From positions 98,800,001 to 98,864,000 of the forward strand of contig NC_086177.1 of assembly GCF_023053635.1 (NCBI RefSeq): a DNA stretch of 64,000 bases, given 5' to 3'. Shown in pieces: positions 32,601-41,450 of this stretch. This stretch comes from Elgaria multicarinata webbii (Eukaryota > Chordata > Lepidosauria > Squamata > Anguidae). Under the pieces are notes generated by a model. That model saw only the letters and a list, made by a program, of their open reading frames with translations, was not told the DNA's origin and searched no databases. A program made the translations under genes and the position numbers. Each line of letters opens with the position of its first letter. Position 1 is the stretch's first letter.

Positions 32601-35600
32601 GGTATTTCCACACTGTAGATAGCTCCTTTAGAGTTCTGTCTGGTTCTGAACTGAAACCCGGAACAGATTCACCACCTCAATGACATCAGAAACACCAGTT
32701 TCCATTCCATCCATTCATTCAAAAATATTTATTTAACCAAAAATGGCACTCAAGGCAGCTAACAGTATAATACAGATTAAAAACAAAATACTACTACTAA
32801 TAATAAATATTATTATTGCTATTAATAATATCAATCATACTTCTATACCCCCCCCCCCAATAGCCAAAGCTCTCTGGGCGGTTTACAAAAGATTAAAAAC
32901 CTTAAAATAAATATAAAACCTAATATAAAAAGCATTTACATGCAGAACAATTTAAACAATCAACGATATAAATCCCAGGACTGGTCAAAACCTTGTCATA
33001 TGCTTTCAAATACCTGGGAGTAGAGAAAAGCCTTAACCTGGTGCCAAACTGATGACAATGTTGGTGCCAGGTTGACCTCACTGGGGAAATCATTCCAAAA
33101 TCATGGGGCTACCACCAAGAAACCCCTGTCGCTTGTTGCCACCCTCCGAGCCTCCTTCGGAAGAGGCACCTGGAGGAAGGTCTCAGATGGTGATCGTAGT
33201 GTAGAGGTACGTTCATACTGAGAGAGGCGGTCAGTCAGGTGTTTTGGTCCCGAGCCATGTAAGGCTTAATAGGTCAAAGCCAGCATCTTGAGTAGGTCCA
33301 AAACATCTGGAGGGCACCAGGTTGGGGAAGGGAGCACCAAACACTTGCAAGATTTTCTTGTGGGGAATGTGGAACGTGACTGAAAACTGCTATTACATGT
33401 ACTCTCTGAAACAAAACCCTGGACATACTCCAGATTAGGTTTCCCCCAAGAAACTGGCTTTAACAAGACAGTGTTAGCTTTGGCTGGAGACAGCATCACA
33501 CCCATACTTAAAACAAAAACAAACCAAAAAACCTTATACGTGTGTTTTATCTTGATAGGTGGTTTTAAGCAATGTTTGGCTGCACCTTCCAACGTTTAAA
33601 GTATGCTAGTTAGGCAGAAACTTGAAATCCTCCCTCAAGCCCAAGGAAGTTGTACGTTGAAGATGGGCGTTGATAAGGAGGAAATTCCACTAAATTAGTG
33701 TTTTCTTCTTTTGATTAAACATGAGCAGAACCGTTGCCCTGGGAAAGGGGCAAGCAGAAAAACTCTTTAGGCTCCTTGGGGATATTCCAGGCCCCAGACC
33801 TTCTTGCCCTTTTACTTACAGAAGTGCAAAGAAATCTCACGCATGCAGGCCGTTTCCCACTCACTTGCCCTGCAAGAAGAGAACCTGCTTGGTGTGTTTT
33901 TTAAAGTTTATTAAAATTATTCCGTAAATCCAAAAACTTTTAAACATATTAAGATGATCTGTATTTAGGGTGAGGTTTTGTTTGTTGCTGTTTTTTTGTG
34001 TTTTGGCTGTTTCCCATTGACTTCATCTGAATCTATCATTTGGGGTCCTTTCACAAGATCGTCTTGTTCATCGAGCCAGTATTGTCAACACTGACTGGCA
34101 GCAGCTCCCCAGGCTTTGAGGCAGGAGTTTTCCTGCCTAACTGGAGATGCTGGGGATCAAACCTGGGACCTTCTGCATGCAAAGCGGGTGCTCTACCACT
34201 GAGCCGCGGCCCCTCCTGTGTTGATGCTGTGGTTGATCTATGGAGTGGGGGAAAATGGCCTAGGTGGTTGACAAGGTCATTTCTCAGTGGCCTCTGCCAT
34301 TGGGTGAAACCAGAAACTCCCTTGTTTTTTAGGAAGCTGGTGGCGATGAACAAGTGGAATAGTGACTAAAGCAACGTTGGCGGAAAACCTGGAGCGAGTC
34401 CAAATGAACACAGGCTAGGGCCCATTTGAAGGCCTGTTCTGTGGCGGTTATAGCAGTGATGAAATTGTACTGCTCCCCCACCATTGAGTCTGTGCAGAAT
34501 CACCCAATGGAGCTCTCTCAGGTGGCCAAAAGCCCGTGGCATTCTGGCCGATGAGAAGAAAATGTAGACCACTCGATAGCCTGTGTGATATTTTGGATAT
34601 AGAATTGCTCGTATCCATCCTAGTTTGGGTTGGAAGAGGTCCAGCAGATGCAACTTTGGCCTTTTTTTCGACCCTGGGAATCCGCACGTCGTTCTGAGAT
34701 CGCTTCTAAGCGACCCCAGTGCGGCGTGAAAGCAAGCGTGTAACTTTCCTTTTGAAGAGCCGAAGAAGAGACGCCCTTCCCCCCCCCGTCGCCACCCAAC
34801 TCCCTCCTCGCCGGCTGGGACCCGGCGAGGAGGGAGTTGGGTGGCGACGGGGGGAAGGGCGTCTCTTCGTCGGCTCTTCAAAAGGAAAGTTACACGCTTG
34901 CTTTCACGCCGCACTGGGGTCGCTTAGAAGCGATCTCAGAACGACGTGCGGATTCCCCCCAGTTATAATGATGCCTTTCCGTTTGTACAGCCTGAGGGTG
35001 TGGACAGGATCCTTGGAGAAATGAAAGCAAAATAAAATACCAGCAACCAAAACCCACCCTAAATACAGGTAGTCATAATATCCTTAAAGAGCAGTTTAGA
35101 TATGCAATTGAAATGCCATAAAGTACAAGAACAAAACAGAAGGGAATGCTGTACAAAACCAACTTAAATTCAGAGCTTTAAAAATATTGCTTAAACGCCT
35201 AGGGACTTCTTTTAAAGTTTTTACCTGGTATGAAAACGTTAGCAACATAGGTATCAACTGCGCTTCCCAGGAGACAGCACTGCACACACTGGGTGTCACC
35301 ACCGAGAAGGCCCTCTCCCCGGTTGTCACCTGCAATATCTCATTCACCTGGGGCACCCAGAGAAGGGCCTCCGATGATGACATTAGTGTGCAGGTAGGGG
35401 TGGTAGGACCATCCTTCAGGTACCCTGGTCCTAATCCATGAAGGGGTCAGTGCTGGCACTTTGCATTAGTCTCAGAAATGTTTCCCTTCATTACATTGTG
35501 GGCTGAATACTTCTCGTTTGTCCTTTTGCCCTTACCCAGCTTCACGTGGCTATGCGGCCAGGTCCATCGGAATATCCTCTCCAAGTTCACGGGCCAGGTG

Positions 35601-36095
35601 GTGGAGCTCTTTGACGAAGAGTTCCGCCATCTCTACGCCATGTCCAAGCCCGTGGCAGGGCTCAGGCCTCCGTCCCACACGTCACTCTTCTTGCTCAGCA
35701 AAAGCACCGCCGCCACGCAAGGCAGCCTCAGCAACAGCAGCAGCAGCCAGGGGAGCGTCCACACCCCCTCCGACCCGTTCAGCTGCCTGTCCAACAACAG
35801 CGTCACGCCAAGCCGGCCACCTGCCCAGACTCCCGTTTACCGTGGCCAGACCGTGTCGCCGTCGCCTCTCAACAGGGTCCACTCTTTCCACGGCTACACC
35901 ACCTTCATGACCACCCCACCGCCAAACGGCATCCAGGTCAACTACTACCACCGTCAGTACATCACCGATTCCCCGACAGTCCTTTACAACAACGTGAACA
36001 TTTACAGGCCCATGAGAGTAAGACAAGAGGAATTTAGTAGGGCACGGATGAACCCAGTCTGGCGCTGCCTTCACAAAGCCAACCTGATTGGATGA
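26182..36095 (+). CDS. FAM83A: FAM83A, complete coding sequence, 4 coding exons, 443 aa
   Basis: Exons 26182-26664, 27821-27988, 30447-30571 and 35540-36095 give one frame of 443 codons and TGA; human FAM83A has 434 aa. The N-terminal 300 residues or so are the DUF1669 domain, a pseudo-phospholipase-D fold that anchors casein kinase 1. Visible landmarks are MNRSRHMGKIRRRLEEVKNW at the start, EKPYLKEKSSATVYFQTD, VLAILMDVFTDAEIFCD, YCAKSGRKFSGQI and SGSYSFTWLCG. The F-x-x-x-F motif of the CK1-binding surface is FDEEF (residues 283-287). The C-terminal 150 residues are Ser/Thr/Pro-rich and poorly conserved. Known role: cytoplasmic scaffold in EGFR/RAS signalling. An AG at 26158-26159 suggests a non-coding first exon upstream that I cannot place. 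The 3'UTR runs into an L2 element from about 36180. Confidence 0.95.
26678..26920 (-). mobile_element. MIR-like CORE-SINE next to FAM83A exon 1
   Basis: CTCACAACAACCCTGTGAGG and TTGGCCCAAAGTCACCC are the CORE block in reverse. The tail starts about 14 bases after the exon 1 donor. Confidence 0.7.
27161..27373. mobile_element. Non-autonomous DNA transposon, same family as 11073
   Basis: GGACCTGTTCAGACAACACA at the left and ATGTTGTCTGAATAGGGTC at the right are inverted. The interior matches 11073-11264 (TAGCCACCATGGTTAGG). Confidence 0.6.
27441..27557. mobile_element. hAT family B copy, degraded left end
   Basis: GCCCTCCTGATGTTTTGAAC pairs with AAAACATTTGGAGGGC around a CAGCC-rich centre. Confidence 0.55.
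27821..27988 (+). CDS. FAM83A: FAM83A coding exon 2
   Basis: Residues 162-217 in phase 0, acceptor CCCACCCCAG, donor AAG|GTATGC. It encodes DAEIFCDVLEAANKRKVFVY and ends EGQFK. Confidence 0.95.
28664..28810 (-). mobile_element. LINE 3' tail, unclassified
   Basis: TTTATTTCTTACCCACCTCT and GGATCGAGGCAGGGAACAA are the reverse of the tail at 50383-50545. Confidence 0.45.
29551..29837 (-). mobile_element. tRNA-Ala-derived SINE interrupted by CR1
   Basis: The minus strand begins GGAGGTGCCATAGCTCAGTA, resembling tRNA-Ala (TGC), and ends with a CR1/L3-like tail (GACCAATGGTTTGACTCAG). The head is split by a CR1 piece at 29703-29796. Confidence 0.7.
29703..29796 (-). mobile_element. CR1 3' end inserted in SINE
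   Basis: GGAATAGTAGAGTTGGATGG to CATACCTGACAGATGG is about 94 bp of CR1 3' end, sitting within the SINE's GGGACCTTC|TGCATGC segment. Confidence 0.7.
30283..30421 (-). mobile_element. CORE-SINE fragment before FAM83A exon 3
   Basis: TCCTCACAACAGCCTTGTGA then GGTAGGGTAGGCTGAGAG is the CORE block; the tRNA head is missing. Confidence 0.6.
30447..30571 (+). CDS. FAM83A: FAM83A coding exon 3
   Basis: Residues 218-258 plus two bases, acceptor AATTTACCAG, donor ACAG|GTAAGA. It encodes NISVRSVTGEVYCAKSGRKF and FIISDWRCVLSGSY. A CORE-SINE ends about 25 bases before the exon. Confidence 0.94.
30923..31228 (-). mobile_element. CR1 LINE, 3' fragment
   Basis: The 3' signature CATAGAATAG is at the left. 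The minus-strand frame contains ARFQLDIRKNFLTVRAV. It breaks off at GTGACAACCT near 31228. Confidence 0.8.
31420..31537. mobile_element. hAT MITE family D (CAGTGGAGGCTGGTGGCTCC ends), internally deleted
   Basis: The left end CAGTGGAGGCTGGTGGCTCC pairs with the right end GAGCCACCATCCTCTGCTG. Only about 118 bp remain, compared with about 200-225 bp in the other copies. Confidence 0.65.
32449..32496 (+). repeat. (TG)n microsatellite
   Basis: Interrupted TG dinucleotide tract of about 48 bp immediately before the family D element. Confidence 0.9.
32509..32707. mobile_element. hAT MITE family D with 7-of-8 target duplication
   Basis: It is flanked by CATCCATC (32501-32508) and CATCCATT (32708-32715). 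Inner arms GCTATCGAAGG and TAGCTCCTTTAGAGTTCTG are typical of the family. Confidence 0.75.
32716..33297 (-). mobile_element. L2-related LINE fragments
   Basis: A LINE tail at 32716-32790 precedes an L2 3' end. CAATAGCCAAAGCTCTCTGG at about 32850 leads into minus-strand L2 coding remnants (GGCAACAAGCGACAGGGG, TTAAGCCTTACATGGCTC). Confidence 0.6.
34070..34216 (-). mobile_element. tRNA-Ala-derived SINE, nearly complete
   Basis: The minus strand starts GGAGGGGCCGCGGCTCAGTG and has GCTTTGCATGCAGAAGGT at the anticodon arm and GTCCCAGGTTTGATCC as B box. This layout closely follows tRNA-Ala (TGC). Confidence 0.75.
34676..34957. repeat. Near-perfect 282-bp GC-rich palindrome
   Basis: The arms (about 34676-34815 and 34822-34957) are inverted copies around GCTGGGAC. 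By eye they differ by one substitution and by C-run length (9 against 6). The outer ends are GGGAATCCGCACGTCG and CGACGTGCGGATTCCC. No target duplication is evident. It could be a recently inserted fold-back MITE. Confidence 0.85.
35070..35440 (-). mobile_element. L2 LINE, decayed fragment
   Basis: The minus-strand frame contains VTTGERAFSVVTPSV, the L2 C-terminal motif, upstream of FAM83A's last exon. Confidence 0.55.
35540..36095 (+). CDS. FAM83A: FAM83A last coding exon
   Basis: Residues 259-443, acceptor CTTACCCAG, stop TGA at 36093-36095. The exon is GC-rich and encodes the end of DUF1669 (FDEEFRHLYAMSKPV). A Ser-rich tail follows and ends NPVWRCLHKANLIG, comparable to human TPTWRPFLQASPHF. 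Confidence 0.94.
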
Positions 36096-36179
36096 TTTGC
36101 AGCCAGGTGACTTGTATCTTCCATTGCTGTGAGCATGAATGGTTTGGGTATGGTCAGAGGAGGCAGCATGATCCTCCTG

Positions 36180-36500
36180 CCTGGCGGCTGAGGTCCTCTG
36201 AGAGGCGCTCTTGGTGGTCCCACATGGGTCAGAGATCCATTTGGAAACCACCAGGAGTAGGGCCTTCAGTGTGATGGCTCCCACCCTCTGGAACGCCCTC
36301 CTGAGATCAGGAATACACCTACGCTAGTTAGTTTTCGGCATTTGCTGAAAACTTTTCTTTTCGGGCAAGCATTTCCTGACAAATGACAAACTTACACCCG
36401 ATTTTATTGATGTTCCTGTTTTTATTGTAATTTTTGTTTTTGTATTTTCTTTTTTTCTACATGGCTCCAATAACTTTTGCTGTGGAGTGGCTTTTAAATT
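36180..36500 (+). mobile_element. L2 LINE 3' fragment in FAM83A 3' region
   Basis: GGGCCTTCAGTGTGATGGCT then TGGAACGCCCTCCTGAGATC is the L2 C-terminus, followed by a T-rich 3' end. It starts within 100 bases of the FAM83A stop. Confidence 0.65.
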
Positions 36501-36505
36501 CATTC

Positions 36506-36541
<36 letters not shown>
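36506..36541 (+). repeat. (GATA)n microsatellite
   Basis: About nine ATAG units adjoin a family D hAT element whose other flank also reads GATAGATAG. Confidence 0.9.
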
Positions 36542-36542
<1 letters not shown>

Positions 36543-36544
36543 AA

Positions 36545-36803
36545 GCTGGTGGCTCCAATTTCGGTAGAGCTGTGAATCCATACTGGGTTTTAGCCCAAAC
36601 CAATCAGAATTCTAAAGAAGCTGTCTGAGCTGTATTGATGTATTTGTTGTATTTGATTTTATATATGACTTGTAACTGGCTAAAACCTATTCAGGGTTGC
36701 CATAATAATAAATGAACTAAAGGAGCTAGTGTGTTGCTAGCTCCTTTAGAGTTCTGTCTGAAACCTGGAATAGATTCATAGCCCCACCTAAACTGGAGCC
36801 CCC
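36545..36803. mobile_element. hAT MITE family D with extra internal sequence
   Basis: AGCTGGTGGCTCC at the left pairs with GGAGCCCCCAGTG at the right. The arms carry AGAATTCTAAAGAAGCT and AGCTCCTTTAGAGTTCT. The outer CAGTGG of the left end is lost. Confidence 0.6.
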
Positions 36804-36899
36804 AGTGGATAGATAGATTGAGACAGGACAGTGAGTGGTCCCAGTGATTATTCCTAGAGGCTGAGAATCTCAGTTGTCCTTTCAAACAAAAGCTTTCTA

Positions 36900-37925
36900 G
36901 ACCTCATGGCCACTGAGAAGCATGAGAAAACGTTATGGCAGTGTGCTTTGACGCCTTAGAAATGAGACACCAGCTGGAAAATAAAAGATTCCTAAATGGG
37001 AAATGTATAACCAATTAAGATAAGTATCTGATCTATGATTTTGAGAGTTTGCAATGCCAAAGCCCTTCATGCATGTTTAGACAAAAAAATGTTCCAGTTG
37101 CAAGCCATTTTTTTCTGTTTAAACATGCACAGAGTTGCATCCTTAGATACAAAACAGACTTTTCTATGGAATTAACTAAGAGTGAAATGCACCCCAAGCT
37201 ACTCTGAGAAGACCTTATTCTTGTCAAACCCCAGTTTGTGCGGACTAGGCGAGATCACTGAGAGAGGAATCTTATGTTTAATCAGAAGTAAGTCCAAGTG
37301 TAGTCCATGGCGCTTACTCTCAGGTGAATGTGTTTACGATTGCATCCTGAAACATGTTTGCATGCAACCTACTCTGAATCCTTAAAAGAGGAAGGAAGGA
37401 AGGAAGGAAGGAAAGGATATTTTGCATGTATTGTGTATATGTTACTGCTATTCATTTATACCTGGCATTTCAGCATATAAAAAATAAAATTTTGCAGAAA
37501 CATTTCCAGCTATGTATCACCATATTATCATTCAGATGTCCTGCTCTAGAGGTCATGTGAATTTCAATGCAAAGAGGTATGTCCACAAAGCTGCCCCCCC
37601 CCCTTAAAGGGAAAAAGGGAATCCTTTTGGGCAGGGGAGTTCAAGGAGCACCCATCCCTACAGATATCCACTATGTTCAGGTAAAACACATACATACATA
37701 CATACATACATACATACATACATACATAGAAACTGAAAAAATAAACTACAGAGCCACAGTTGGGCCACAGCTGCAAACATAAAGATTTTTTGTAACTTAC
37801 GTAAATGGGGCTGTTTCAACCTTCACATCAAAACACTGTTTTAATTAAAAGGCCTTAGAGCAACTGCAAAGCATAAAAACCAACCTGAAAGTAGAACTAA
37901 GTTGATATAACTTTCAGCCCAATTC
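36900..37925. other. FAM83A downstream stretch with microsatellites
   Basis: No gene is seen. It holds (GGAA)n at 37389-37414 and (CATA)n at 37688-37728, plus a degenerate palindromic repeat near 37265-37370. AATAAA occurs at 36980 and near 37487; I cannot assign either to FAM83A with confidence. Confidence 0.5.
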
Positions 37926-38400
37926 AAGGTGCTGGTTTTAACTTACAAAGTCTTACACGGCTTGGGACCACAACACCTGACGGAACACCTTTCCCGACAT
38001 GAACCTACCCGAACACTACGTTCAACATCTAAGGTCCTCCTCCAGGTGCCTACTACAAGGGAAGCTCGGAGGGTGGCGACAAGAGAGAGGGCCTTCTCTG
38101 TGGTGGCCCCCCAACTATGGAACAATCTCCCTGACAAGGCCCGCCTGGCACCGAAATTGTCATCTTTTCAGCGCCAGGTTAAGACTTTTCTCTTCTCCCA
38201 GGCATTTAGCAATATGTAATGACCATGGGTCTGGTTTTTTGGCTCATCGTTTTTAAAGTTGTTATAGTAGTTTTAAATATATGTGTATTTTGCTTGTTTT
38301 TTGTGGTTTTTAATCTTTGTATATTGTTGTTAAGTGTTATCTTATATGAATCGCCCAGAGAGCTTCGGCTATGGAGCAGTATACAAATGCAATCAATAAA
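37926..38400 (+). mobile_element. L2 LINE, best-preserved 3' end
   Basis: An open frame reads VLTYKVLHGLGPQHLTEHL through ERAFSVVAPQLWNNLPDKA to FLFSQAF, the C-terminus of the L2 reverse-transcriptase protein. The 3' end is CCCAGAGAGCTTCGGCTATG and AATCAATAAA. Only the last 95 codons or so remain. Confidence 0.85.
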
Positions 38401-40429
38401 AGGGAGCGGGGAGGAAAGTAATCAAGCATTGAAGAGAGCTCTCTGGTGTTGCGTTGGCAAATTCTCTCACACGGGCGTTTCCAGTCCTCATGGTTTCTGA
38501 GAAAAGTTTGAAAGGAGATTGCAATGTAAGAGACCCTTACAACACTAGGCCTGTCACATAAACGCTTCTCAGGCCAAGCGTCACCACTTGAAAACTTGAG
38601 GAAGGGTTAATTAAAACCTTTCCCCTAGCTATGAGGGAAACAGGTTTAATATAGGATCTGCTCTAAATATACTGTGGGTATACTCTGGGGTGGGTGTTTA
38701 ATAACTGTAAGGCAGGTAAATAATGCTAAATTGACACGTGGTATTTGGTAGCTAACAAAATAATAAGTTTATTGTTATTTAAAAGCTTTAAATCAAAATA
38801 TAATACTTTCAATCTTGCCGGATCTAAACTCTCCACATACCAACCACCTCACTCTCTTCACACCAATCCCAAGTCCCTAGAATCCAAACTCTTCGTACTC
38901 TACAACTAAACAACTATCCTCACACGCACTCAAACTCACACCCACACTCCTTCCATTCCATACTTACCAGACATACTAATTCAGACATATACAAGATACC
39001 AAACTGTGGGGTATCACAACAGAGATTGTTGAAGTTACAGAAATGAAAGAAGCGACTTGACTAGGATTTCCAGTGATCAACGGTGTGGCTTTCCATTCTC
39101 TAGTCCCCTCCTCTCCTTTCATGCCGTTCCCTTGCCGAAGTATTAAATAATATGAGTACAATAGCAGACAGACAGCAGTACATGATGCAATTTATTAGAC
39201 AAATAAGAGAAAATCTGCAACAAATGAGGAAAACCAACGCTGAGTGTGCACTGTGCTGCCCTTGTAGGCTACAATGCTGAAATAAGTGTGTGCACAGCTG
39301 CCCTGAGACGCCCGCATTGCTCTTCACCTCCTTGCACAACTTCACAAGACAATCTGGTAGAATTGTTTGAGGAAGGACAACTTCCTTTCCATTTTGTACT
39401 GCGTGTCCCAATATTCCTTTACTCGGAATAATTTGCTTTATGTGTAGCCTGCTGCGACCAGCTTTAGGATTGTTCCAGATCAGGAAAAAGCAGATTTGTA
39501 CATTTCTTTTATTTCCACCTCACCACACTCTACAATTCCAGAAAATCAAGGTGTGCAGGCGTTGAAGTTTTTCTCTCCCCTTCCAGCAGTTCTCATGGGT
39601 TGAGTGGTTTTATTAATTTAAAATTTGTTAACAGTCAACAAGACCCTTGGCATGATTAAGTACGGGGTGTGTGTGTGTGGGGGGGGGAGTTTGGCTCTTG
39701 CACTCTGTTCAATATACTAAATATTGCTGTGTTTTCTTAAGAATACTTCATGCATTCTTAATGATCAACACCCATGGGAGGAGTGAGAAATGTCATCCAC
39801 CTCCCTAAATACCTATTTTATCAAGAAGATAAAAATACGAAGCGTGAGATCAAGCCAAGTACCATTATTTCTCTTGATAAAGTTGATATTTACAACGAGC
39901 TGCCTTGGTCTGTTCAGCCCAGTACTTTCTCCTCTGGCCAGAGAGCGAAGAGCCTCATGCCCACATGGGCGCCTTCTGAATCCCCCATCATGATGGCAGT
40001 GCTTTGTGCAGCGTTGGAGACCGTTTCCGCAGGTTTGCTTGACTTTCTGGAGCAATCTTTCGAAGGCACAGGGCAGGGCCTGCCAGGGGAAGGCGGGCCC
40101 AAACAATTCAAAGCGTTGGCTTCCACCCTTAACGGCGGCCTAGGCATCATCTTAGATTATTGGCCTTGGTGAAAGCTCAGATCAGACTTTCTGATCGGCA
40201 GCAGCTTCGCCAAAGTTGGTGTAGACATTTATTTCTGCTCCATGCAAATTGTCAATCCAGTGTTGGTAACACTGTATTTGGACTTGACTTTTGGTCCACT
40301 TATCAAAGTGCCAGCCTAGTGTGCCCTGGATTGCAGACGGACCATAACTCCATGGTAGAGCAGAGGTGCTTTGCATGAAGGAACCTCTCAGGTTCCATTC
40401 CTTGCCAAAAGATGCTCAGCCACCTACCC
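38401..40429. other. Intergenic stretch between the convergent FAM83A and C8orf76 genes
   Basis: I recognise no repeat or exon. The part from 38760 to 39000 is C-rich and G-poor. A 132-codon frame at 39774-40172 has no family resemblance. Reverse-strand AATAAA signals (e.g. 40228-40233) could serve C8orf76, but none stands out. Confidence 0.35.
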
Positions 40430-40521
40430 AATGGCCAAGATGTCCTTGGCCAGGCTGGCTAGGAATTATGGGGGTTGCTGTCCAACGCATCCAGGGTGCA
40501 CCAGCTTGGAGAAGGCTGCCT
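40430..40521. mobile_element. hAT family B fragment
   Basis: GGCCAGGCTGGCTAGGAATT and TTGCTGTCCAACGCATCCAG followed by GAGAAGGCTG match the right arm of the family. Confidence 0.5.
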
Positions 40522-40600
40522 CCTGATGTGAGCAGGACGGTCTCCCCTGGAAACTGAGGCTCAGATGGCTGGACCTTGTGTTAGATGTGGGACTTCCAAC

Positions 40601-41146
40601 TAGGGCTGTGCAAGCCTTGGGTCATGGATTTGGAAATCCAAATCAGAGGCCATTTTATGGCGGATCTGCCATTACCTTGCACAGCCCTAGGCCCCCATAC
40701 AGCCTACAATTCCCAGCATGCAGTGCCAGGGAAGGCTGCATTTCCTGGGGCCCAGGAACAAAGGACATACGTGGACTTGCTGTTGCCATGACCCGCTCCT
40801 CAATGTGATCACCTCCTCCACAATCGCCAGCTTCTCCTCGCAATCAGGAACACGCCATTGACCCTGGAGGCAACAGCACGTATTCCGCAGGTGCCTGTGA
40901 CCACAGAGGAGGAGGAGATCATGCCGAGGAGCAGGCGATGGCGTGGAGGAGGTGATGGCGGTGGCAAGTACACATATGCGCTCTGTTCCTGGGCCCTGAG
41001 AAGTACAGCCCCCCCCAGGCACTGCATGCTGGGAACTGTAGGCTGTATGGGGGCCTAGGGCTGTGCAAGGCAATGGCGGATCTGCCATAAAATGGCCTCC
41101 ACGATTCGGATTTCCAAATCCAAGAGCCAAGGCTTGCCCAGCCCTA
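40601..41146. mobile_element. Non-autonomous hAT, family E (TAGGGCTGTGCAAG ends), 546 bp
   Basis: Terminal inverted repeats of roughly 200 bp begin TAGGGCTGTGCAAGCC and end GGCTTGCCCAGCCCTA. The flanks are CTTCCAAC (40593-40600) and CTTCCACC (41147-41154), a 7-of-8 duplication. Both arms contain CCATTTTATGGC-type and GCATGCAGTGCC-type blocks. It lies just downstream of the C8orf76 stop. Confidence 0.8.
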
Positions 41147-41276
41147 CTTCCACCCTTTCCCTGGCCACAGAGTAAAACACTAGTAGCCTGGCTACACACC
41201 GCCTTTAGCCACCTTCCTTTGGACAGCTGGGACAGAAATGAAAATAGAGCAAGAGTCTTTGTGTAGCCACATTGCA

Positions 41277-41450
41277 TTATGTGCGACAGTCCAAGGGAGG
41301 AAAGTGCTTTCGGAGCCTTTGGAACCATTTTCTTTCGAATTCCACGGCAGATGCAGTCAGCATGGATGTCAAGGCTGTGGCCCCTAAGCATTTCACCTCT
41401 CCTTGAGCATCCTCTTTCAGCTTTTCTGGGACAAGGTCCTCTCCCATAGC
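41277..41450 (-). CDS. C8orf76: C8orf76 last exon
   Basis: Residues 327-383 ([20 protein letters not shown] to PPLDCRT) and stop TAA at 41277-41279; acceptor TTCCCTTGCAG. Confidence 0.93.
   Translation of the reverse strand, partial: AMGEDLVPEKLKEDAQGEVKCLGATALTSMLTASAVEFERKWFQRLRKHFPPLDCRT

Noticed and set aside
34366-35024. Two frames starting with the same MRRESKRV peptide on opposite strands
   Set aside because: They are mirror images created by the palindrome at 34676-34957.
35518-35910. 130-codon alternative frame in the FAM83A last exon
   Set aside because: Low-complexity Ala/Ser/Pro translation of a GC-rich exon; it has no family match and lacks a start tied to a transcript.
35682-36284. 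200-codon minus-strand frame opposite FAM83A
   Set aside because: It is the complement of a GC-rich real exon and continues into an L2; the plus-strand protein is clearly FAM83A.
37389-37728. Regularly spaced short repeats considered as an array system
   Set aside because: They are plain (GGAA)n and (CATA)n microsatellites.
39774-40172. 132-codon plus-strand frame downstream of FAM83A
   Set aside because: No family resemblance and no splice context; convergent gene ends do not predict a gene here.
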